Shown: positions 43,001 to 50,850 of the stretch, piece by piece
Layout of the letters: each line of letters begins with the position of its first letter
How positions within the stretch are numbered: the first letter of the stretch is position 1
NCBI RefSeq assembly: GCF_026107645.2
Contig: NZ_JAPCHV010000001.1
Span: 310,001 to 374,000, forward strand
Direction: 5' to 3'
Source: Flavobacterium sp. MFBS3-15
GTDB taxonomy: Bacteria; Bacteroidota; Bacteroidia; Flavobacteriales; Flavobacteriaceae
DNA: 64,000 bases
Position numbers and translations under genes: made by a program
Notes under the pieces: model-generated
Database searches by the model: none
Told to the model about the DNA's origin: nothing
What the model saw: the letters and a program-made list of their open reading frames with translations, nothing else

Positions 43001-44407
43001 GCAGCTGTAGCTTCACTCGGTTTCCTTCCAATGGCACTAAGCTCTGGAGCAGGTGCTGAAGTGCAGAAGCCGCTGGCAACTGTAGTTATCGGCGGTTTAA
43101 TTACAGCAACACTATTGACGCTTGTAGTCCTGCCAATACTATACTACTATTTTGAAAAAGGATTTGGATATAAGCCAAAGCTTCATGAGGCAGTAATCGT
43201 TGCATTTCTATTTACAATTGCAGGAAATGCCCAGACTGCAAAAACATTGGACATAAATACCGCTATTAACACGGCGGTACAGAATAACAGGGGCGTACAG
43301 GCCTCAGTGCTTGAGAGCCGCATGCAGTCCCAGCTCAAAGGGACTGCTTTCGACCTGCCAAAAACAGAAGTTACAGGGACTTTCGGCCAGGTTAATACCG
43401 CGGCGCAGGATAAATATTTCAGCATTTCACAAACCTTCAGCCCTTTCGAGATAGGTGCCCGGCGGAAGTTACTGACCGAGAGCGCCACCGCAGCTGAGCT
43501 GCAGTTGGCAGTCACCAAACAGGAGATTGCCTTCAGGGTACGCCAGTCGTGGAACGCGATGCTATATTACTCTGAACTGAATAAGGTATTACAGGAACAG
43601 AACAGCTATATGCAAAAATTTGTCCGGGCTGCCGACCTGAAATTCAGGACAGGTGAGACCGGGTCGCTGGAGAATATTACAGCAGTGTCCAAGCAGCAGG
43701 AGCTTTTGCAGCAGATTAAGCAAAATGAAGCAATGATACGGGTTGAACGTTCAAAGATGAAAATCTTGCTGAACCTTGATAGCGATTTTGCTGTCTCCGA
43801 TACAACCTTTACCCCTTTGTCTGCCATAGCGGCAAGGGATTCGGCACAGGTAAAACAGAATGCCAACGTAAAACTGGCCCAGCAGGAACTGGAAGTAGCT
43901 AAAGCAAGCATAAGGGTTGAACGTTCGGCACTTATGCCCGATGTTACTGCGGGATACTTTATTCAGTCAATGAGGGGAATGCAGGATGTTAATGGTACTC
44001 CGGTCAATTATGACAGCTCTTTGCAGTTCCAGGGATTCTCAGTAGGAATCGGTATTCCAATCTTTGCCGGGAGCGGGTCAGCGAGGATCAGGGCTGCCAA
44101 GACAAATGTAGAAGTGCAGCAGATGAATGCCGAATATTTGCAGGCGCAGCTGCAAAGCGAGTTCAAGCAGCAGTTGGAGCAGCTTACTACGTACGAATCG
44201 TTGGTGGCTTACTATCATGACACTGCGCTACCCAATGCCAAGATTATTGTAAACAACTCTACGAAAGCATATATGAATGGCGATATTTCCTATATTGAAT
44301 ATATGCAGGGACTTGAGACGGCATTAGATATCCGGACTAACTATATTAACGCCGTTAACAATCATAACCAGGCAGTGATCTACCTACAATACCTTTTGAA
44401 CCAATAA
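40067..44407 (+). CDS. CzcA/CusA-type RND metal efflux pump fused to a TolC/CzcC-like outer-membrane domain
   Basis: 1446 residues. About 1-1045 is a heavy-metal RND pump: NKFIVGLLTFALVVVGSYSLYNLPIDALPDITNNQVQ at the start, TSSPTLATQEVEQLISYPIE, FGIIVDGAVIIVE in the fourth helix (conserved Asp and Glu for proton relay), GGEFIPTLDEGD, and the second set of six helices up to VLPILYYYFEKGFGYKPK. About 1050-1065 (VIVAFLFTIAGNAQ) looks like a signal peptide now internal. About 1070-1446 is TolC/CzcC-like, with two coiled-coil repeats. Expels Co/Zn/Cd or Cu/Ag; metal not decided. Confidence 0.93.
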   Translation: MLDKIIHFSINNKFIVGLLTFALVVVGSYSLYNLPIDALPDITNNQVQIITSSPTLATQEVEQLISYPIEQSVKSIPRVVELRSISRFGLSVVTVVFEEDVDIYWARAQISERIKEAEEIIPKSLGTPEMSPISTGLGEIYQYVVFPKKGYEDKYDATELRTIQDWIIKPQLTGTKGVAEVNTLGGMLKQYEIAVQPDRLKSMNTTVSEIFEALEANNENTGGAYIDKKPYAYFIRGIGMVSSIDDINKIVIKNVNGIPILIRDVAKVQIGSSIRYGAVTKDGKGEEVSGFVMMLKGENSGQVVERVKEKMEQIKKSLPEGVAIEPFIDRTKMVDNAIGTVQTNLIEGALIVVFILVLLLGNWRAGLVVASVIPLALLFAITMMKLFGVSGNLMSLGAIDFGIIVDGAVIIVEAIIHRLEVRKKEKLSAAQMNEEVYTAASKIRSSAAFGEIIILIVYLPILALVGVEGKMFGPMAQTVSFAILGAFILSLTYVPMMSALVLKKQTGHTPNYSDKIISSIYKVYHPLLEKALHAKGIIIGASVALFAMALLVFNSLGGEFIPTLDEGDVATHLIIASGSSLSQEIEATTKAEKILMSKFPEIKMIVTKIGSAEIPTDPMPIEAGDMIIILKDKDEWTSAESKEELMEKMEEALEEIPGAITEFSQPVQMRMNELMTGVRSDVAIKIFGEDIDMLVSKGDEVTELIKGISGVADAKAERVAGLPQITIRYNKDKLALYGLNVGDLNRVIRMGFAGEAAGIVYEGEKRFDMVVRLEEESRQDINNLKSLYVTLPSGSQIPLEQVADIKYEDGPMQISREDGRRRIVVGFNVRGADVESVVNKIQDKLGAELKLPSGYYVTYGGQFENLVEANKRLMIAVPAALALIFVLLYFTFKSVKQSLLIFTAIPLSAIGGVFALWMRDMPFSISAGVGFIALFGVAVLNGIVLIAHFNQLKSEGMHDIYKRIHEGTRARLRPVILTAAVASLGFLPMALSSGAGAEVQKPLATVVIGGLITATLLTLVVLPILYYYFEKGFGYKPKLHEAVIVAFLFTIAGNAQTAKTLDINTAINTAVQNNRGVQASVLESRMQSQLKGTAFDLPKTEVTGTFGQVNTAAQDKYFSISQTFSPFEIGARRKLLTESATAAELQLAVTKQEIAFRVRQSWNAMLYYSELNKVLQEQNSYMQKFVRAADLKFRTGETGSLENITAVSKQQELLQQIKQNEAMIRVERSKMKILLNLDSDFAVSDTTFTPLSAIAARDSAQVKQNANVKLAQQELEVAKASIRVERSALMPDVTAGYFIQSMRGMQDVNGTPVNYDSSLQFQGFSVGIGIPIFAGSGSARIRAAKTNVEVQQMNAEYLQAQLQSEFKQQLEQLTTYESLVAYYHDTALPNAKIIVNNSTKAYMNGDISYIEYMQGLETALDIRTNYINAVNNHNQAVIYLQYLLNQ

Positions 44408-44415
44408 TTAATGAC

Positions 44416-45753
44416 ATGAAAAATATAAAGCTTAAACATGTATTATATATCATACTCGGGCTCGCCACAGTATTTGCCTTTGATTACTTCCTGCTCCGCA
44501 ATACAGTCGAGGGCGATGCCCATGACCATGACCATGAGCAGGCAGAAGGTCTAAAAGCCGACGAACATAAAGAGACCGGCGCAATTAAGGAAGTTGAACT
44601 TAATGAAGCACAGTTTAACGCCTCATCAATAGAATTGGGCAGCTTCTCAATGAAAAATCTAAGTGAGGTTGTGAGCGCAAATGGCTACACTAAATTGCCC
44701 CCTCAGAACCAGGCTGACGTTTCCGTGCACATGACAGGCATTGTAAAGTCTATTAATGTCATTGAAGGGCAGTTTGTCAAAAAGGGACAGGTGCTTGCAA
44801 CATTAGAAAGCCCTGAATTTGCCCAATTGCAGGAGGCTTACCTGACGTCCAAAAGCAACCTTGAGTTTCTGAGGCTGGAATTTGAGCGGCAGAAGATACT
44901 GAGTGAGGAAAATGTCAATTCAAAGAAGGTTTTCCAGCGCACCAAATCGGATTACGAAATTGAGAAATCCAGGCTTGCTTCACTCGACAGGCAGCTGACG
45001 GTGCTTAACCTGAGCAAGAAATCTGCCACTTCTGTTATGGCACTAACAAGCCCGCTGACAGGTTATATTACCGAAGTTAACGTCAAACTTGCCAGCAATG
45101 CGGAAGTAGGTAAGCCGTTGTTTACAGTTGTAGACAATTCTAAGTTGCACGTAGACCTTTTGGTCTATGAAAAAGATCTACAAAAAGTAAAGGAAGGCCA
45201 AAATATCCGTTTTGTGCTGACCAATCAGGACAATACTGAAATTGTAGGTAAAGTGTTTAATGTGAGTAAATCTTTTGAAAACGATACCAAGTCGGTAGCC
45301 GTCCATGCAGAGATACTAAACCCTACAAAATCACTAATTCCCGGAATGTATGTAAATGCGCTGATTGATGTTGGGACGCGACAGGTCCAGGCTTTGCCAA
45401 CAGACGCAATTATCAGGGCAGACGGCAGAGAATATATTTTTGTTCTTGAAGAAGGACATGAAGAAACGTCGCATGATGAGCAGGAAGGTCACAGCCATGA
45501 TGATGGGCACGACCATGGTCACGACCATGATGCTGAAGAGGGGCATTCACATGATGACGGACATGCTCATGAAGAAGGGAAGACCTATCATTTCCGCAGA
45601 ATTGAGGTTAAGAGCGGTACCGCCCAACTTGGGTATGCGCAGGTAACAGTGCTCAAGGAAATTGATAAAGATGCCAAGATAGTACTTAAGGGGGCTTATT
45701 ATATCCAAAGCCATTTAATCAAGAGTGAAGGCGGCGGAGGTCATGAACATTAA
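44416..45753 (+). CDS. RND periplasmic adaptor subunit (CzcB/CusB-like), His-rich
   Basis: 445 residues. An N-terminal membrane anchor (VLYIILGLATVFAFDYFLL) then HDHDHEQ, a barrel-sandwich/lipoyl pattern (VHMTGIVKSINVIEGQFVKKGQVLATLESPEF), a long coiled-coil (LQEAYLTSKSNLEFLRLEFERQKIL), and the second lipoyl half with LTSPLTGYITEVNVK. A strongly His/Asp-rich loop (about 355-390, many H-D repeats) probably binds metal. Spans the periplasm between the pump and the outer membrane. Eight bases after the CzcA fusion gene. Confidence 0.94.
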   Translation: MKNIKLKHVLYIILGLATVFAFDYFLLRNTVEGDAHDHDHEQAEGLKADEHKETGAIKEVELNEAQFNASSIELGSFSMKNLSEVVSANGYTKLPPQNQADVSVHMTGIVKSINVIEGQFVKKGQVLATLESPEFAQLQEAYLTSKSNLEFLRLEFERQKILSEENVNSKKVFQRTKSDYEIEKSRLASLDRQLTVLNLSKKSATSVMALTSPLTGYITEVNVKLASNAEVGKPLFTVVDNSKLHVDLLVYEKDLQKVKEGQNIRFVLTNQDNTEIVGKVFNVSKSFENDTKSVAVHAEILNPTKSLIPGMYVNALIDVGTRQVQALPTDAIIRADGREYIFVLEEGHEETSHDEQEGHSHDDGHDHGHDHDAEEGHSHDDGHAHEEGKTYHFRRIEVKSGTAQLGYAQVTVLKEIDKDAKIVLKGAYYIQSHLIKSEGGGGHEH

Positions 45754-45762
45754 AAGTAAACT

Positions 45763-46128
45763 ATGAAACTGCATACTTCCATGCCTACAGGCCTTACACA
45801 ATACTATCAGCATGAGCTTTCGAGAGCAAGGTTTTTCAGCAGCAATGACATCGCAAATTGCTGGCACCATCTGGAACGGGCACATATAATCGGCCAAAAA
45901 TATCCTTTCCCGCACACTGCCGTGCATTGGGAGATGCTGAAGTTCGGCTTTAGAATAAAAAGCCCTAAAGAAATTATAGGACAGCTGCCCCGCCTGCTGT
46001 TTGGTGGCGTAAAATCTTTTGTCGGGACAATACCGGTAGGAAATACGGGAGGAGCAAATGTACATCCCTTAAAGCCGATGCCGATTCCGGGTGATATACA
46101 GGAATTATTTAACAAATACGAGAAGTGA
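45763..46128 (+). CDS. DUF3703 family protein
   Basis: 121 residues. The family core is seen in YYQHELSRARFFSSNDIANCWHHLERAHIIGQKYPFPHTAVHWEMLKFGFR: a His-rich helical stretch with Trp, then GQLPRLLFGG and VGTIPVGNTGGANV. DUF3703 genes commonly lie by metal-efflux genes, but the function is unknown. No signal peptide; probably cytoplasmic. Ten bases after CzcB and just before the P-type ATPase. Confidence 0.88.
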   Translation: MKLHTSMPTGLTQYYQHELSRARFFSSNDIANCWHHLERAHIIGQKYPFPHTAVHWEMLKFGFRIKSPKEIIGQLPRLLFGGVKSFVGTIPVGNTGGANVHPLKPMPIPGDIQELFNKYEK

Positions 46129-46129
46129 T

Positions 46130-48019
46130 ATGGAAGCATCAACAACAATAGAAGAAAGTAGCAATGGTTGGAAAAGCCATTGGGAACTGCTACTGGCAAT
46201 AGCGATATTATTTGCCATGTTAACGCTGGAATATGGATTTGACTATGTCCCTGCGTTTCCGTTCAGCCTTATCATTTATGGTTCAGCCTATCTTTTGGCC
46301 GGATATAATGTATTGTACCTCGCTTGGCGAAAAGCTATTCGGGCAGACTTTTTCAATGAGTTCTTCCTGATGAGCGTTGCTACTATAGGTGCTTTTGCGA
46401 TTGGGTCTTATAGCGAAGGCGTAGCGGTAATGGCTTTCTATTCCATAGGGGAGTGGTTTCAGGATGCTGCAGTGGATAAGGCAAAGCGAAGCATAAAAGC
46501 GTTGCTTGATATACGGCCTGACCAGGTTACAGTGCTTCGTGCCGATGGGGCGCAGACTGTTAATCCCAAAGAAGTTAAAACTGGCGAAACCATACAGGTA
46601 AAACCCGGGGAAAAGGTGGCACTTGATGGCGAATTGCTCAGCGAGAAAGCTTCTTTTAATACGGCCGCCTTAACTGGTGAGAGTAAACCGGATACCAAGG
46701 GTAAAGGCGAATCAATATACGCAGGTATGATAAATCTTAACACAGTAGCAGTAGTGCGGGTAACGAGCCTGTACCAAGACAGTAAACTAAGCAAAATTCT
46801 GGAAATGGTACAGGATGCCACAGCCCGAAAATCACAAACGCAGCTTTTTATAAGCCGTTTCGCAAAAGTTTACACGCCCATTGTGTTTGCCCTAGCCCTT
46901 TTAGTTTGTTTTGTTCCTTACTTCTTTGTGGAAACCTACGTATTTACGACATGGTTTTACCGTGCGTTAGTATTTCTTGTCATCAGCTGCCCGTGCGCCT
47001 TAGTTGTTTCAATACCGCTGGGCTACTTCGGAGGAATAGGCCTGGCCTCACGTAATGGCATACTATTCAAGGGGTCGAATTTCCTTGATGTTATGACCAA
47101 TGTCAATGCCATCGTAATGGATAAAACAGGAACGCTTACCGAAGGCATCTTTAAGGTGGGGGAAGTAGTTGCTGAAGGTATAGATAAGCAAGAGTTACTC
47201 AGCCTTACAGCCGCACTTGAGAGCCAGTCAACGCACCCCATTGGTATTGCGGTCGTTGAACATGTGGGTAAGGATACTATAAAGGATGTGTCCGCTACTA
47301 ATGTAGAGGAAATAACTGGCCACGGCCTTAAAGGGACTGTGCTGGGCAAACAGGTGCTGGCGGGCAATACCAAACTGATGAAAAAATTCAGTATCAGTTA
47401 CCCACACGAAATCGATGCTATCGTATATTCTATTGTGGTGATAGCTGTAGATAAAAAATATGCAGGCCATATCATCGTAGCGGACAAAATTAAGGAAGAT
47501 GCTGCACAAGCTATTGCCCAAATGCATACTATGGGTATTAAAACGGTTATGCTGTCCGGTGACAAGACAGCTGTCGTGAAAGAGGTTGCATCAACGTTAA
47601 GTATAGATGAAGCCTACGGCGACCTTCTCCCGGAAGGCAAAGTGGAAAAAGTGCAGGCACTTAAAGATAGCGGCATGAGAATTGCCTTTGTTGGCGACGG
47701 TGTCAATGATGCGCCGGTCGTAGCATTGGCTGATGCCGGAATTGCCATGGGAGGGCTTGGTAGCGATGCTACTATAGAGACTGCTGATATTGTCATCCAA
47801 AATGACCAGCCATCTAAAATTGTCACGGCAATAAAGGTTGGCAAACTAACAAAGAAAATAGTCTGGCAAAATATCATATTGGCCATGACCGTAAAAATAC
47901 TTGTTTTGGGATTAGGTGCAGGAGGAATAGCCAACCTTTGGGAAGCTGTAATTGCCGACGTTGGCGTTGCACTCCTTGCCATCCTAAATGCGGTACGTAT
48001 TCAGAGGATTAAATTGTAA
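46130..48019 (+). CDS. Heavy-metal translocating P1B-type ATPase (Zn/Cd/Co/Pb class)
   Basis: 629 residues from the ATG at 46130; an upstream frame start (46091) lies within the DUF3703 gene. All P1B marks: VISCPCALVVSIPLGYFGG (CPC metal site, about 295-315), DKTGTLTEG with the phosphorylated Asp, THPIGIAVVEH (HP motif), GDKTAVVKEVASTL and GDGVNDAPVVALADAGIAMG. No N-terminal heavy-metal-associated domain, only a hydrophilic stub, which is less common. Six to eight membrane helices. Exports divalent metal from the cytoplasm to the periplasm, complementing the RND pump. Confidence 0.95.
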   Translation: MEASTTIEESSNGWKSHWELLLAIAILFAMLTLEYGFDYVPAFPFSLIIYGSAYLLAGYNVLYLAWRKAIRADFFNEFFLMSVATIGAFAIGSYSEGVAVMAFYSIGEWFQDAAVDKAKRSIKALLDIRPDQVTVLRADGAQTVNPKEVKTGETIQVKPGEKVALDGELLSEKASFNTAALTGESKPDTKGKGESIYAGMINLNTVAVVRVTSLYQDSKLSKILEMVQDATARKSQTQLFISRFAKVYTPIVFALALLVCFVPYFFVETYVFTTWFYRALVFLVISCPCALVVSIPLGYFGGIGLASRNGILFKGSNFLDVMTNVNAIVMDKTGTLTEGIFKVGEVVAEGIDKQELLSLTAALESQSTHPIGIAVVEHVGKDTIKDVSATNVEEITGHGLKGTVLGKQVLAGNTKLMKKFSISYPHEIDAIVYSIVVIAVDKKYAGHIIVADKIKEDAAQAIAQMHTMGIKTVMLSGDKTAVVKEVASTLSIDEAYGDLLPEGKVEKVQALKDSGMRIAFVGDGVNDAPVVALADAGIAMGGLGSDATIETADIVIQNDQPSKIVTAIKVGKLTKKIVWQNIILAMTVKILVLGLGAGGIANLWEAVIADVGVALLAILNAVRIQRIKL

Positions 48020-48042
48020 TACCTATATTTGAAAAATTAAAA

Positions 48043-48411
48043 ATGACAAAAATGAAATCAATAGTAAAATTAATGCTGATAGTATCAGCTTTCTTCTTCG
48101 CAACGGGCGTAAATGCGCAGGAGAAAAAAACCATCCAGACAGCAACTATTAAGACTATTATTTATTGCAACCACTGCAAAGCCTGTGAGACATGCGGCCC
48201 TAAATTTAATCAGGCTCTTTTGAAAGAAAAAGGTGTTCAGATGGTTGTACTTGATGATAAAGCAATGACTATAAAAGTGACTTATAATACAAAGAAAACC
48301 GACCTTGCAAAAATTAAACAGGCGATAAGCAAGCTTGGTTATGACGCTGATGAGGTCAAGGCTGATGCCGCTGCCTATGAAGGTCTTGACGGCTGTTGTA
48401 AAAAGGCCTAG
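48043..48411 (+). CDS. Secreted heavy-metal-associated (HMA/MerP-like) protein
   Basis: 122 residues, start at 48043 or in-frame ATG at 48052. Signal peptide (MLIVSAFFFATGVNAQ). Body YCNHCKACETCGPKF holds a Cys-x2-Cys-x2-Cys-x2-Cys series, an expanded version of the CxxC metal site, and ITVTYNTKKTDLAKIKQAISKLGYDAD-like C-terminus fits the HMA fold. It probably binds the metal in the periplasm for the pump. Last gene of the efflux cluster. Confidence 0.9.
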   Translation: MTKMKSIVKLMLIVSAFFFATGVNAQEKKTIQTATIKTIIYCNHCKACETCGPKFNQALLKEKGVQMVVLDDKAMTIKVTYNTKKTDLAKIKQAISKLGYDADEVKADAAAYEGLDGCCKKA

Positions 48412-48513
48412 TTACTAGAATGACCGGTATTTTTTACTGCGCAGCAAAAAATTTATATTTTTTCACCGAAATTATATCGTTCTATAAATCACTTAGTATC
48501 ATTGGAGAAGTTG

Positions 48514-48529
48514 TGGCAAAATCGTGGCA
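48514..48529 (+). repeat. 16-bp repeat (copy 1) downstream of the integrase gene
   Basis: TGGCAAAATCGTGGCA: two TGGCA units 11 bases apart. Related copies at 50058-50073 and, inverted, 50094-50109 flank the other side of the integrase gene. Possible integrase arm-type sites. Confidence 0.55.
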
Positions 48530-48620
48530 CAACGGCCATAAGATTTGAAGCTCAGCAATAATACGGGTTTTACGGATGGGGTAGGACACCCATCTTCTCT
48601 TCCATAATGTACTTATTATA

Positions 48621-48646
48621 AAAACACAACCCTAGGGTTGTGTTTT
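48621..48646. terminator. Bidirectional palindromic terminator at the integrase 3' end
   Basis: A perfect palindrome AAAACACAACCCT / AGGGTTGTGTTTT flanked by A and T runs, three bases from the integrase stop. Confidence 0.85.
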
Positions 48647-48649
48647 TAT

Positions 48650-49954
48650 TTAAGATATTCCAAATCGCTCCTTTAATTCTTGCAACTCCTTTTCCAATTT
48701 AGAAATTATCTCCATTCCTTCTGTAGGTATGGAAGTTTTACCGCCGCTAAGCTTACTTCCGAGTTCTTTCATCTCCCTGCCAATTGTTTGCTCAGCGGTA
48801 ATAGCATATGATTCCGTTTGGCGTATAGACTGGTGGCCAAGCATTTCTTTAACCACATGTATGGGAATATCATTATTAAGAGTAACGGTACTGCCAAAAG
48901 TTCTCCGTGCCTTATGGGTGTTCAGTTCGCTATTAAAGCCACAAAGGTCAGCAATTTCCTTAAGGTAAGCATTCATCTTCTGATTGGATGCAACCGGCAG
49001 TACCGCATTCCTGGAAATGCAAAGAGGGTGGTCCTTATATTTTTCAACAATCTCCAAAGCTTTAGGTAGGAGTGGTACGTTCGTTACGGTACCGGTCTTC
49101 TGCCTTTCGGACATAATCCACTGTGCTCCATCAATACCTGTCCTAATATCTGTTTTTCTCAATTGGTAGGCGTCGATATATGCCAGGCCTGTATAGCACT
49201 GAAAAACGAAGATGTCGCGGACCGTCTCAAGCCTTGGGGTTGTAATAATTATATTTTCGAGGGTACGCAACTCGCTCGCTGTAAGTGGCCTTTTGACGGT
49301 TTTCGTCATTTTTCTTTTAAATGCCTTGAAAGGATCCTGAGCAATAATATTCTTATCAATCGCTCGGTTTATCACCTTTTTCATACAGGCAATATATTTT
49401 AATGTTGAATTGTTTACACAGTTCTTTATCGTTTTTAGATATAGCTCATAACTGATCACAAAATCGTAGTCGAGTTCACGAAATTCTATATCTTCGGCTG
49501 CATATTTATATTTTACAAATGCCATTGCATGAAATCTTGCCGTCTCATAGCGCTTGTGCGTCGCCAGTGCGTAGTCTTGAGGTACTAGTGCAAGCATCTC
49601 ATCATTATGCTTCTTGAATTCTTCTAAAAGCATCGCCTTCGAAGTAACCCGTCCTAACACGAAATCAATAATACGCTGCGCGGAAATAGTTTTTTCGGTA
49701 TACATCAGGTCGGTCTTGAAGTTATTAATTTTCATCACCATGGTGTCAAGAAAATGATTTAACGACCGTGCATCTTCCTTATTTCCAATAGCTCTCTCCG
49801 TTTTCGTATCCCACCTGCTACTATCCCACTTTCTTTTTGTTGAGGTTTCTTTTGGCACCCCGTCAACAATTACACGCAAATAAATAAACCGCGTAACTGA
49901 CTTTTTTTGTGATGACTTCAAAAAGAAGCTTAATCCGAAACTTGATTCTAACAT
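48650..49954 (-). CDS. Tyrosine recombinase (phage/ICE-type integrase), IntDOT-like
   Basis: 434 residues. The N-terminal arm-binding domain (FFLKSSQKKSVTRFIYLRVIVDG) and SAM-like core-binding domain (about 110-210) precede the catalytic domain (about 225-405). HKARRTFGST supplies the His-x-x-Arg box, LGHQSIRQTESYA the second His and the catalytic Tyr. The Arg normally in the first box is Ala here (CYTGLAYIDAYQL), as in Bacteroides IntDOT-class integrases. It lies next to the 3' end of tmRNA, the probable attachment site, facing away from it. Confidence 0.92.
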   Translation of the reverse strand: MLESSFGLSFFLKSSQKKSVTRFIYLRVIVDGVPKETSTKRKWDSSRWDTKTERAIGNKEDARSLNHFLDTMVMKINNFKTDLMYTEKTISAQRIIDFVLGRVTSKAMLLEEFKKHNDEMLALVPQDYALATHKRYETARFHAMAFVKYKYAAEDIEFRELDYDFVISYELYLKTIKNCVNNSTLKYIACMKKVINRAIDKNIIAQDPFKAFKRKMTKTVKRPLTASELRTLENIIITTPRLETVRDIFVFQCYTGLAYIDAYQLRKTDIRTGIDGAQWIMSERQKTGTVTNVPLLPKALEIVEKYKDHPLCISRNAVLPVASNQKMNAYLKEIADLCGFNSELNTHKARRTFGSTVTLNNDIPIHVVKEMLGHQSIRQTESYAITAEQTIGREMKELGSKLSGGKTSIPTEGMEIISKLEKELQELKERFGIS

Positions 49955-50057
49955 AATTCATTGTTTTTAAAATTAATAAATTTAGAATTATGACGTTCTC
50001 GTGTCAAGATGTAAATTAAATTTACATGTTAAACCTCAGCACATTAGCTCTTTACTA

Positions 50058-50109
50058 TGGCAAATTCATGGCAATTTTTTCAGTTTTATAAACTGCCATG
50101 AAATTGCCA
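50058..50109. repeat. Inverted pair of 16-bp repeats (copies 2 and 3)
   Basis: Copy 2, TGGCAAATTCATGGCA (50058-50073), and copy 3, TGCCATGAAATTGCCA (50094-50109; complement TGGCAATTTCATGGCA). Together with 48514-48529 they give the consensus TGGCAAWWTCRTGGCA. Confidence 0.6.
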
Positions 50110-50160
50110 CAGCAACTTTGGGCACTTTTGAAAAATTTGAAGGTAGCGGGCGGAAATAAA

Positions 50161-50192
50161 AAAGCCTGCAAATCAATAAATTTGCAGGCTTT
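50161..50192 (-). terminator. tmRNA terminator
   Basis: Stem AAAGCCTGCAAAT / ATTTGCAGGCTTT with a short loop. On the minus strand it ends in a T run (50155-50163). It lies 66 bases after the tmRNA 3' end. Confidence 0.85.
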
Positions 50193-50258
50193 AAAGGCTT
50201 TTCGAGACGTTTTGTGCGTTTTTGGCAACTTTGAAAAGTGTGCCGTAAACCGTCTTCG

Positions 50259-50651
50259 TGGAATCGCCGGGAATCGAACCCGGGTCCAAACAGGGGATAG
50301 AAGAGCTTTCTACACGCTTAGTTTCCGCTTGGATTTTCGTTAGTGTGCAAGGCCGGAAACTGCCACACACCACTTAGCTTCTGTTTTCTCAGAGCCTCCG
50401 CGAAGCGAAGCGGCCCCCAGGTCTATTTTTACGGTTCTCCTAATCGAAACGCCATAAACCAGGGCTTTTCAGGAGAATCCCGCCTCCCTGCCTTGCAGGG
50501 ACGTGGCTTTATCTTACTTTATTCGGATTAAGCAGCAAGAGCGTAGTTATTTTCGCCGTTTAAATGTTTAAGGCAATGATGTACGGGAACAGCCTCATTT
50601 CCCGGCGTGCTTACTGTCCGGTCCGTCCTGCTGTCAAAACCAGTCGACCCC
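50259..50651 (-). ncRNA. ssrA: Transfer-messenger RNA (tmRNA)
   Basis: 393 nucleotides, read on the minus strand. The 5' end GGGGTCGAC pairs with CGATTCC near the 3' end to form the acceptor stem (with two G-U pairs); CCA is not encoded. The T-arm CCGGGTTCGATTCCCGG lies at 50268-50284 (complement). The resume codon GGC at 50557-50555 begins a tag reading GENNYALAA followed by TAA (50530-50528), which ends in the hydrophobic ALAA degron expected for ClpXP proteolysis. It rescues stalled ribosomes. Its 3' end faces the integrase gene, so it is the likely integration target. Confidence 0.97.
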
Positions 50652-50850
50652 AGTAATCTATAGGTTTAGTATACAAATAATGTACCAAACAATATACTGC
50701 AAAGATAGGGAATTATTTTATATATAAAAGTTGCCTGAAAGCTTATTATCTGTTATATTTGGAGCATATTTTAGTCTGATAGTTATATTTTTATTGCATA
50801 CGCGCCTAAAATTTGAATACTTAACAAACAAATTGCTTAAAATACACAAC

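Larger units (their letters stand above)
49955..50258. other. Intergenic region between integrase start and tmRNA 3' end
   Basis: About 300 bases with no gene. It holds the integrase promoter region, two copies of the 16-bp TGGCA repeat in opposite orientation (50058-50073, 50094-50109), the tmRNA terminator (50161-50192), and the sequence next to the tmRNA 3' end where recombination would occur. Confidence 0.7.
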
